This document shows, one piece after another, positions 11,501 through 17,338 of a DNA stretch of 17,338 nucleotides; within the stretch, counting starts at the first letter, position 1; every line of letters begins with the position of its first letter. Under the pieces are notes generated by a model. The model was not told the origin of the DNA and did no database searches. It worked only from the letters and a program-made list of their open reading frames with translations. Location of the stretch: positions 1 to 17,338 of the forward strand of contig UZAE01014018.1 of the NCBI GenBank assembly GCA_900617975.1, written 5' to 3'. This DNA comes from Rodentolepis nana. Taxonomy: Eukaryota > Platyhelminthes > Cestoda > Cyclophyllidea > Hymenolepididae. The position numbers and the translations under genes were made by a program.

Positions 11501-14500
11501 GTAAAATTTGGAAGCAAAATGACCTGCACGCATTCAAATTCAATTAAATAAGTACACTGAAACTATACTTGCAAAATTGATTGCATAAAAACCCTCCTCA
11601 AATCATTTCACATCGACATATTCCGATTAAATTCTGGAGGTACTTTCTTACCACACTATCAACTTCAAATTGAATGACTTCTTTTGGGCCATACGCTGCA
11701 CAAGCTGCCTGGACGTAGAATAGGTGTGGTCCAAAAATTCGACATCTGAAATGAACGCAAAAAAGTGTATGATTTTGATAATTTTAATACTAGAAAGTGT
11801 TAACAAACGTGGACTTGCTTATCATGCTTGTGTCCAATACAGACTGTCACTTTATATGGAGATTCATCGCAATTTCGACTGCTATCATAAGTCAAACCCA
11901 GATGCATTGTGACATTTGCCCTGGCCTAAAATTTTTAAATATCTCCTCGATTATATATGGTAGAGGTCTGAAAATGATAATTTAATTAGCCATAACTGGT
12001 CAGGCAGTTAAAACAAAAGCAATGACCCATAGCGTCCTTGAAATTATGTTGAAATAAAACAAGGCGACAACAGCAATTTTTGTGTATACGTCAAAGTTAA
12101 TGAAATATGCCATGCAACATGCAATATCCACTCACGGGTTAAGCGATAAACGCTAATAAATTAATCTAATTGACGCATAAAATGTGTCCTCCTCTTTGGG
12201 TCGGGAATAATACAATTTTATGGGGATCATTTCTGATACGAATCTCTCGCTCCAAGCTCCCTTCAATTTGAACCACCTCAATGGCTAGAGTTAAGGGGTG
12301 ATTATGCGTGAGTCACTGGAAATGGGATATCAACTTGGGCACACGTGAAGAAGATACTGAGTTGAGGGCAATTTTTTCGAATCAATGAATCATATGACTT
12401 GGGCTTTCCCACGCGTGAACACACAGGACAAATGTCGTTTTTTTAACAAAGGCCAACTATAGTATCTCCGGTTTCAATCATATTATAACCGTAGAGATTG
12501 ATTTCAGATATTAGTCAGTGGGTTGAATTGAAAAGCTGTCTATAAAATTTCAGTGTTGCTGCACGGAAGTTATTATATTATAGGGAGTAATTAAAGAACC
12601 AATTTTCTACTGAAACGAGGAATTTTAAAATGAGATTCAGATTCTAGCATTTTCAAATATTTTGTGTTTAAAAAAGAAATAAAATTTCTAAATTTTAATA
12701 CAGCTGACATCATTGTTTGATTTCCTAAATTTCATTTGTCTGGACAATATGTGCCTTAAATTAAAATCCATTATCTCATAGCACTTTGTCAATATAGTTC
12801 TGGTAAGGAAAATGAAAAAAATGACATTTTTATCCAAACATCCAAATAAATAAATAATTGATAAGATTAGGGCATAAATTCAGTTGATAAGCCACAGAAT
12901 ATATCTCTAAATTGCAGAATCTTGAAATGAAGCCAATTGAGCAAATTGGGTTCAATTTAGAGTCAAAATCGAAGAAGACTCTTACGAAAGATTAGCATTA
13001 TTCCTGAATTTCGCATCTATTTTTGCCCCATTCCCTTTTGTTGCATTCAGATAATTCGATTCGATTACGAAGTAATGATACTTGGTTCATTTGGAGTATA
13101 AATTTGTGCTAAAGGCAACTAATATCGAAAAATATCATGATTTCCAACAGCCAAATCATCACAGTTCCGTAAGAAACCTCGATATAGGCATTCAAAAATA
13201 ATTAAAAATATTGGGGACAATTGATTTTGGCACCTAACTCTATGCCAGAGAAATGAAATTCTTTCAACTACTATTGTGCAATAATTTTAATAATAATATT
13301 CATAAATTTAGTCACAACTTCGGTATTTGTAATTATGCCGATGCACATCAAATTTATCCAGTTGTCAAAGTGATTGCCTTATTATTAACTACCGCATTAA
13401 ACTTTACTCATTCATTCACAAAACTCTTAATTCTCTCACTATTTATCAGGTGACAATGTAATAGCTTCATTAAAACGCAAAGGAGGCACTTTCGAATTCA
13501 CTTTGAGCATTTTATGAGCTTAGGAATGATTGCCGTGGTCCATCCTTAATATTATTTCACCACAGAGTTAATTTATAGGTAGAGATGAGAGCTCCTGATA
13601 GCACTTACTCGTTTGTGATGGTGGTGAGTAGATAACCTCATCAAAACGTGTGTGTGATAGCCTAAATGAAAATTTATATACTCCCCAAGGTTAAGTCGAT
13701 CAATACTAATTAAATGACAGCAGTATTTTGAGCTTCTTCAAGCAGTCAAAATTTCCATTCGGGGGTTCTCAAACCCTGCCCTTGGGATAGTCATTTCCTT
13801 ATTGAAGGAGGACGATTCATGTGTGTTTTTGGGAAAAAACTTTTCTGAATAAGGATTCATCTGAAAGAGGTATCGCGTTTTCCTTAGCGCCTTCGACTCG
13901 AATCCAATTCACTGACAACAATTAACGTCAAATTTAATATATTTATGATTAGCGTACGTCATATGTGAAAGTTGCTGAAGTTGGGAATATACAAAGGGTT
14001 TTTCTGTTCCCATCAAGCAAATGAATCGAAGTGATAGGATCAAATCAGTCAACAAAATTAACCCTGAGTAACGAGGCTATTGTTTCCAAAATATTATAAA
14101 TCGATCTGCACGCCTCATAAGAAAGTAGATGATACAGTGGACACAATGAACTTCATTTTGGTTAATCGTGTCATCTCTAATTTGAAAATGTCTCCAATTC
14201 GTATGCTCATACTTAGATTGATTTAAATTTGTAATTCCGATAGAAAAGTTTCGTTTAACAGCGCAAAAAATCGATATAACTCATTATTAAGCGGTGATAT
14301 AAAAATGAAAAGTTGCTAAAAGATTTGTCAAAATCTTCAATATGTGATTTTCTTTTGGCGTTATATTGAAAAAATGGTCAAAACGACGAAGATTTTCATA
14401 AATTTCAAATAAATATTTGCAAAATTCTATGTGTACAAAGACGGACCAAACGTGGGTTTATAGAGGTTTAGATATAGTTTCTTAAATAGGAAGACAATAG

Positions 14501-14703
14501 CTTTTAAAAATGGCCATAGGTCAAACACGGCGCGTTAGAATTACCATCAAACATTTGTTGAAAAGAGTATAAATACAAATTACGCATGACTTCGGTAAGA
14601 CCATATTTATATAATTTAAGATTAAAATCACCTGGCATTGTTCAGCTGTCAGGAGAAGTAATGCAAGTTGGAAGATAATCCGAAATGGGGAATGAGTCAT
14701 CAT
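2652..14703 (-). CDS. DSL-family Notch ligand (Delta/Serrate/LAG-2 type), six exons, 3' end incomplete
   Basis: Whole-gene entry; exons are join 14703-14632, 11925-11819, 11745-11652, 10777-10650, 7531-7404, 3055-2652 on the minus strand. Joined, they give 933 bases (311 codons) without a stop, and every junction keeps frame (phases 0, 2, 0, 2, 1, then 0 at the open end). Protein order: signal peptide 1-24; MNNL-like region from about 28 to 130 with Cys 43, 53, 61 and 75; DSL domain Cys 144, 153, 157, 166, 174, 187; EGF repeat Cys 192, 199, 205, 224, 226, 235; Thr/Pro-rich stalk about 240-270; Ser/Pro-rich tail to 311. DSL proteins are known to be cell-surface or secreted ligands that bind Notch receptors on neighbouring cells through the MNNL and DSL modules. 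That role is inferred from the domain order. Only one EGF follows the DSL, fewer than in fly Delta or Serrate, and no transmembrane segment is in the joined part. The family call rests on the DSL cysteine pattern and is strong; the exact orthologue is not determined. Confidence 0.88.
5562..5880 (+). mobile_element. SINE-like retroelement, copy C (diverged), in intron 5
   Basis: Aligns with copies A and F over its whole length: GGGGTGTAC start, CGTATACTCATACG, the GTTGACTTCTGACTTCAAAC core, pyrimidine-rich middle and an ACAAATAAAT tail. It is the most changed copy: the CACGTG in the head is lost and the antisense donor reads GTAAAT. Flanks near ATGTTGAATTT and ATGTTCGAAATTT suggest a decayed target duplication, so it is probably the oldest insertion here. 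Confidence 0.8.
6906..6961. repeat. (CA)n microsatellite in intron 5
   Basis: About 28 CA units with one CG interruption near 6941. In the gene's transcript this is a (GU)n tract. The adjoining open frame of Cys/Val repeats is an artefact. Confidence 0.95.
7404..7531 (-). CDS. Notch-ligand exon 5: DSL domain, first five cysteines
   Basis: This exon has one base, then 42 codons, then one base (phase 2 to 1), between acceptor TTTTTCATTCTAG and donor CCCCG|GTCAGT. The peptide contains TCVADYFGDFCEVFC and RCSINGEKICNPG. The spacing C-x8-C-x3-C-x8-C-x7-C, with the Tyr-Phe-Gly motif, matches the DSL consensus (C-x4-[YF][YF]G-x2-C-x3-C ... C-x7-C). The sixth cysteine comes from exon 6 (residue 187), so the intron interrupts the domain after Pro 176. 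The loop between the third and fourth cysteines has 8 residues, against about 11 in fly and vertebrate ligands, and lacks their Phe-Gly-His/Tyr signature. This is the key diagnostic exon for the family. Confidence 0.93.
7593..7605 (+). repeat. Poly-G run (13) in intron 4
   Basis: Homopolymer of 13 G, about 60 bases into intron 4 on the acceptor side of exon 5. Confidence 0.95.
7728..8012 (+). mobile_element. SINE-like retroelement, copy D, slightly 5'-truncated, in intron 4
   Basis: Starts within the head at ATAGACTTACC, without the leading GGGGTGTGC, and ends with the family 3' region (GCCTGCCATTTGATAC). ATTAGAATT occurs on both sides (about 7714-7722 and 8017-8025), a likely short target duplication. 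Antisense to the Notch-ligand gene. Confidence 0.82.
8558..8603 (+). repeat. Poly-G run of about 46 bases with one undetermined base
   Basis: All G except an N at 8599, followed by more G-rich sequence to about 8640. The true length is uncertain because such runs are hard to sequence. In the gene transcript it is a poly-C tract within intron 4. Confidence 0.95.
9907..9919 (+). repeat. Poly-G run (13) in intron 4
   Basis: Homopolymer of 13 G followed by TTGAAGGGGG. Confidence 0.95.
10650..10777 (-). CDS. Notch-ligand exon 4: MNNL-to-DSL linker
   Basis: This exon has 42 codons plus two bases (phase 0 to 2), between acceptor CGATTTGTAG and donor AAAAT|GTAAGT. The peptide starts EEPLRVDATIRETNGDKEF and ends KTKNLK, rich in charged and beta-strand-forming residues, with one sequon (NLT) at residue 118. 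Its end joins exon 5 to read NLKIILQFQFAYTC. That is equivalent to the conserved segment before the DSL domain of Delta proteins, in which a Leu-Lys-x-x-Tyr-Arg-Phe stretch precedes the first DSL cysteine. The phase is fixed by exon 5, and the 128-base length then fixes the phase-0 entry from exon 3. A (CT)n tract ending in CGCAG lies 28 bases upstream of the chosen acceptor; its use would shift the frame. Confidence 0.85.
10778..11651 (-). other. Intron 3 of the Notch ligand (874 bases, phase 0)
   Basis: Bounded by GTG|GTAAGA and CGATTTGTAG. It holds a GA tract (10810-10826) and a CT tract (10880-10906) that are complementary to each other near the 3' splice site. No other gene or retroelement was recognised. 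Confidence 0.8.
10810..10906. repeat. Complementary GA and CT tracts near the exon 4 acceptor
   Basis: GA tract at 10810-10826 and CT tract at 10880-10906 are reverse complements over 10 or more bases, with about 53 bases between. In the transcript they could form a hairpin just before the exon 4 splice site. Confidence 0.7.
11652..11745 (-). CDS. Notch-ligand exon 3: central MNNL domain
   Basis: This exon has one base completing codon 60 and then 31 codons (phase 2 to 0). It is bounded by acceptor TTCATTTCAG and donor GTG|GTAAGA. The peptide begins CRIFGPHLFYVQAACAAYG, with cysteines at 61 and 75. The ending A-C-A-x-Y-G matches the P-C-x-[FY]-G position of MNNL domains in Delta and Jagged proteins, where the second cysteine sits just before a Tyr/Phe-Gly. 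It then runs into a Glu/Asp/Val-rich strand (FEVDSV). The other two frames either contain a stop or do not join the neighbours. Confidence 0.8.
11746..11818 (-). other. Intron 2: 73-base GC-AG intron
   Basis: Donor AA|GCAAGT and acceptor TTCATTTCAG, phase 2. The interior includes GTTAAC as a possible branch site and a T-rich 3' end. It is chosen because it is the only way found to join the exon 2 and exon 3 frames, and GCAAGT is the usual donor form of GC-AG introns. Confidence 0.6.
11819..11925 (-). CDS. Notch-ligand exon 2: N-terminal part of the MNNL domain
   Basis: This exon has 35 codons plus two bases (phase 0 to 2). The peptide starts ARANVTMHLGLTYDSS and continues RNCDESPYKVTVCIG. 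Alternating hydrophobic residues followed by C-x9-C resemble the first strands of the MNNL/C2-like domain of Notch ligands, where a pattern like FEL-x-L is followed by cysteines and a V-C-L motif. An N-glycosylation sequon (NVT) lies at residue 28. The acceptor is TTTTAG directly after an in-frame TAG, so the exon cannot extend upstream in this frame. The only phase-2 exit before the in-frame TAA with a recognisable donor uses a GC donor, AA|GCAAGT. Joining there gives Lys 60 and runs straight into the CRIF segment of exon 3. Alternatives are weaker: no GT donor in phase 2 exists in the exon. Confidence 0.66.
11926..14631 (-). other. Intron 1 of the Notch ligand (about 2.7 kb, phase 0)
   Basis: Bounded by CAG|GTGATT and TTTTAG. 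AT-rich, with short open frames and isolated splice-like motifs but no recognised gene or retroelement copy. A stronger-looking acceptor (TTATCATTTTCAG, ending at 11968) lies 42 bases before the chosen one. Using it would insert 14 codons in frame, one of which is a TAA stop. Confidence 0.6.
14632..14703 (-). CDS. Notch-ligand exon 1: start codon and signal peptide
   Basis: This exon has 24 codons from a double ATG (ATG ATG). The peptide has a short N-region with Arg, a hydrophobic core (IIFQLALLLLTA) and a polar end (EQCQ), a textbook secretory signal peptide. It stops at a good donor, CAG|GTGATT, in phase 0, which fits the phase-0 acceptor of exon 2. Placing the first intron just after the signal peptide is sensible for a secreted or membrane ligand. 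Upstream support is a CpG-rich patch about 160-240 bases before the ATG, and a pyrimidine-rich stretch ending in TAG one base before it. The same bases read in another frame resemble a ligand N-terminus, but that frame begins after a stop and was rejected. The exon is assigned by phase, position and peptide character, so it is less certain than the cysteine-rich exons. Confidence 0.68.
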
Positions 14704-14725
14704 TCTAATGAAGAAGGTGGAACAC
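14704..14725 (-). promoter_or_regulatory. 3' splice-site-like sequence directly before the start codon
   Basis: On the minus strand, TTCCACCTTCTTCATTAG ends at 14705, leaving one A before the ATG at 14703. A pyrimidine-rich tract with AG so close to a start codon could be a spliced-leader trans-splicing acceptor or the acceptor of a 5' UTR intron. No spliced-leader gene is seen in the window. Confidence 0.4.
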
Positions 14726-14862
14726 CTGCATTATACTTTGGGGTGCACAGAAATGATGAAGCGATAAATATTTCTAATGGAACTGAATGTGTGGGTATTG
14801 TGAATGCATGCGTGTTCAGAGTCGAGCTCATTGCAATGCACACTATTAGAGATGGCCAGACT

Positions 14863-14970
14863 ACGCGATTGGCCAGTTAGCAACGAATCAACGCGCGCTC
14901 CGCGTGCATCCGTTAGCGTAAATACGTGGTGCGCACGTGCTCTAGCTGCCTGTATCTGCTAATATAAACA
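14863..14970 (-). promoter_or_regulatory. Putative promoter of the Notch-ligand gene (CpG-dense patch)
   Basis: By eye, 13 CpG dinucleotides fall within about 78 bases (14863-14940), including an ACGCGCGC run, unlike the AT-rich surroundings. On the minus strand the order towards the gene is: a TATA-like TTTATATTAG (about 14959-14969), overlapping GTGCGCAC and CACGTG palindromes (E-box, about 14930-14940), the CpG cluster, and then CTGGCCAATCGCG (CCAAT box, 14865-14877). The exon 1 ATG is about 160 bases further on. Orientation and distance fit a promoter and 5' UTR; the function is inferred. Confidence 0.45.
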
Positions 14971-17019
14971 AATACACGTTGTCGGGTTCATGGAATTCAA
15001 GGCATAGGCGTACAGGGACTGAAAGAATGATTAGGTCAATAGGTGGGTTACTTGAAGAGTAAACGTTTGCTATTTCGTGCGTGAGACAATACCATTGTCA
15101 TCGACAAAGGATAAAGTGAATGTTTTTTAAGTATTTTGTTGAATGATGGATTTTAAGTTTGGTTTTCAGTATGGATAAAAATCTAGGCAGATTTAAAACT
15201 CCAATGTTTTTTCCATTTCGAAAATAATACGTCTTCTTTTTTCAAAATAACCTCCATCTTAAAATTAAATTTTTTAATGGCTCCTTCCAGGCTGCTTTAA
15301 GCTTTAGATTTGTTTACTATTTCTATCTTACTAGGCGATGGCTTTTTACAAGATTTTTCCAAGTATCTAAATATTTCAATCTTAGCATATAATATTGATT
15401 GCTTAAAATCTCCACAACTTCTGAAAGAAATTGCAAAGTATTGAATAACAGCGCACAAGGGGGTATAATTTAGAGTATTCATATCATATGGCAGGTGTTT
15501 TGATAGTTATCATTAGCCATTTAGTCGACCTCAGGCTTCACAGAGGAGAGGAACCTCAAAGTGAGAGAAAGTCGAAAGAGAGGAGCCGAAGAATGATTCA
15601 CAGATATAAAAGAGACAGACACAGAGGAAGAGAGGAAAAGGTAAGGTGAGTACTGTAGAAGTGGTTGAATATGATATACAGTAGAGTCATGATAGTTTGA
15701 TGTCAGAAGTTAATATACTTTTTTGCCATATGAGTATACATTGCCCAGGATGCACCACGTGAAGGTAAGTCTATAGCACACCCCATAATTTAGAATATAA
15801 CCGACACTTTACCCACTGTTCCAACTTATTCGATAGGAAACAATGTGCTGGAGCTTCAACCATGGTAAAGTCGTGTATTTCACAAATCCCATACATTCAT
15901 CGTTGAATTTTAATCACAAGACGTAATTTTGAAGGTTTTTTGCGTGATAATCTTGCATTCAACTTAATCAATTAATGCGAACAGTATCGCAAATACATGA
16001 TCACACAATTTTGTCTTTATACATTTTTATTATCTCTTAATGGAAAAACGTGATGCAATGCTTCTATTGAACTGGCTGATTTGCATTTACATTTCATTTA
16101 CCGCTTCATTTCATTCACGACACTTTCGTGATTTAAAACGCTATCACATGCATAAAACCAGCCGAACTATTTTCATTGCCAATTATAATGATATAATTAT
16201 AATCAATGCCACATGTTTATTAGACTTAGTTTTAATGATATAAATCCTATTTTTAATAAGATATTTTTGTTTAAATAAATGATGTAGGCTTTTGAGATCA
16301 TTCTGGCCAATTCGAGAAATGATAAAATTGATGAGCGTCTTTTTATCGCTGATTGCTGGGGAATAGAAATGGCGATAAAATCTTAGCATAATTTTTACGC
16401 ATAAATGTAAAATAACAAAACCAGCAATAATTTGCTACTGATTTTCTTTATTTTTAATCAAATTCAATTTATTTGTGTAGTCGATTATTACTGAAGGCAA
16501 TTAAAATGCGACCTATAAACGCACAAGGGTAGTTTTGATGATTAGTGGGAAGATCTATGTCAATTCATAAAATGTACTATTTGAAATTTATTAATTAGCA
16601 TCTGACAACGGGTAATTTACTCCTTTAGAGTTGTCAATTGTTAAAATATCAATTTCCTTCGCGATTTGTCACTCAAGAAATCAATAGGCTTTTAACTAGT
16701 TTAGTAAATAGAACACTGATTAATGGCTACAGTTGCTTTTAGTAACTATGAAGCCGTCAAGAGGATACGGCCTAGCATATTGTTAGCACTAAATTTTATT
16801 TGAATAAAATTCGAATAAAAACTAATTTATTTTATGGAAAAATTTTCAACTTAAAAATAAGTCAAATAACTCCACATAAGCAAATTTGGAAATAATTTAA
16901 AGAATTTTTTTCAAGTTACAACAAAGGCGACTGGTCGGAAATTTATACGCCATCTAAACAAAATGAAATGCTATAAGCAAACTTCGAGGTGCGTTGAGGC
17001 TATTCTATAACGCTATTGA
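14971..17019. other. Region upstream of the Notch-ligand gene
   Basis: Apart from retroelement copy E, this is AT-rich DNA with short open frames that look random. I see no gene, RNA or further conserved element in it. Confidence 0.6.
15479..15784 (-). mobile_element. SINE-like retroelement, copy E, upstream of the gene
   Basis: Reverse-oriented copy: on the plus strand it begins with the 3' end (ATGGCAGGTGTTTTGATAG) and finishes with the head complement (CACGTGAAGGTAAGTC and CACACCCC). Flanks ATAATTTAGAGTAT (15465-15478) and ATAATTTAGAATAT (15785-15798) match at 13 of 14 positions, a target-site duplication. The 3' tail is short and lacks the AATAAA repeats of other copies. Confidence 0.85.
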
Positions 17020-17338
17020 GGGGTGTGCAATAGACTTACCTCCACGTGGTGCACCCTGGGCAACGTATACCCATACGGCAAAAAAGTCTATTAACCGGCA
17101 GTTGACTTCTGACTTCAAACTACCATAACCCCACTGGATTCCATATTCTACCACTTCCACAGTAATCATCCTACCTTTTCTCTGCCTTTGTGTCTGTCTC
17201 CTTTACAACTGTAAACCACTGTTCTGTTCCCCACCCCTCGACTTTCTGTTACTCTGATGTTCCTTCCCTCTCTGTAAAGCTCGAAGCCAGCTATATGGCT
17301 ATCAAAACGCCTGTCATTTGAAATAAATAAATGAATAA
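17020..17338 (+). mobile_element. SINE-like retroelement, copy F, reaching the window end
   Basis: Nearly canonical copy: GGGGTGTGC start, complete head, GTTGACTTCTGACTTCAAAC core, pyrimidine-rich middle and an AAATAAATAAATGAATAA tail that runs to the last base. Its 3' flank lies outside the window, so the target duplication cannot be checked. Confidence 0.85.

Noticed and set aside
12310..12448. 46-codon minus-strand open frame with three cysteines
   Set aside because: No acceptor at its start or consistent donor; likely chance within intron 1.
12963..13080. Open frame ending at a GTAAGA donor on minus
   Set aside because: No acceptor upstream before an in-frame TGA and no domain similarity.
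13253..13453. 66-codon open frame on plus with hydrophobic residues
   Set aside because: AT-rich composition, no domain and no splice or promoter context; sits in intron 1 of the opposite strand.
13609..13661. 53-base exon-like segment with acceptor and GTAAGT donor on minus
   Set aside because: The frame needed between exons 1 and 2 has a stop; other frames do not join the neighbours.
13738..13860. 40-codon open frame after a strong minus-strand acceptor (CCTCTTTCAG)
   Set aside because: Phase 0 entry fits, but there is no convincing donor (only GG|GTTTGA) and no family similarity; exon 1 joins exon 2 without it.
14577..14638. Frame inside intron 1 reading MPGDFNLKLYKYG, like a ligand N-terminus shifted from the signal peptide
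   Set aside because: It is preceded by TGA, lacks a good phase-2 donor, and exon 2 (11925-11819) supplies the MNNL start with correct phase.
14668..14880. 70-codon open frame on plus
   Set aside because: Lies antisense over exon 1 and the 5' region; no similarity or splice context.

Overview
This is AT-rich eukaryotic, metazoan DNA. It holds long introns, simple repeats, short interspersed retroelements and one animal-type signalling gene. No complete prokaryote-style gene, tRNA, rRNA, CRISPR array or viral gene was recognised. Invertebrate is the best guess: the gene is a compact, divergent Notch ligand, and its intron sizes and small retroelements would suit a flatworm. The phylum cannot be fixed from this sequence alone.

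The main content is one gene on the minus strand, running from about 14,703 down past 2,652. I rebuilt six coding exons by matching splice sites and reading phase: 14703-14632, 11925-11819, 11745-11652, 10777-10650, 7531-7404 and 3055-2652. Intron phases are 0, 2, 0, 2, 1 and 0. Together the exons give 933 bases, or 311 codons, with no stop. The product has a signal peptide, an MNNL-type (Notch-ligand N-terminal) region, a six-cysteine DSL domain split across exons 5 and 6, one EGF repeat and a Thr/Pro-rich stalk. This is the layout of a Delta/Serrate/LAG-2 family Notch ligand. The C-terminus, where a transmembrane segment is expected, is not securely found; it is in a weak candidate exon at 792-694 or outside the window.

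Upstream of exon 1 lies a CpG-dense patch (14,863-14,940) with a CCAAT box and E-boxes, a plausible promoter. A 3' splice-site-like sequence ends one base before the start codon, so the 5' end may be trans-spliced or carry a 5' UTR intron.

The second main content is a family of about 320-bp non-coding retroelements (SINE-like) with AATAAA-containing tails. Six copies were found: five on plus (50, 2108, 5562, 7728 and 17020) and one on minus (15479-15784). Several have 12-14 bp target-site duplications. The 2108 copy has a serially duplicated 5' head and lies only 13-20 bases from the exon 6 splice donor. On the antisense strand most copies carry a consensus 5' splice site (AG|GTAAGT). All three copies within the introns are antisense to the host gene.

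The rest is intron or intergenic DNA with microsatellites and a striking set of long poly-G runs, all with G on the plus strand.
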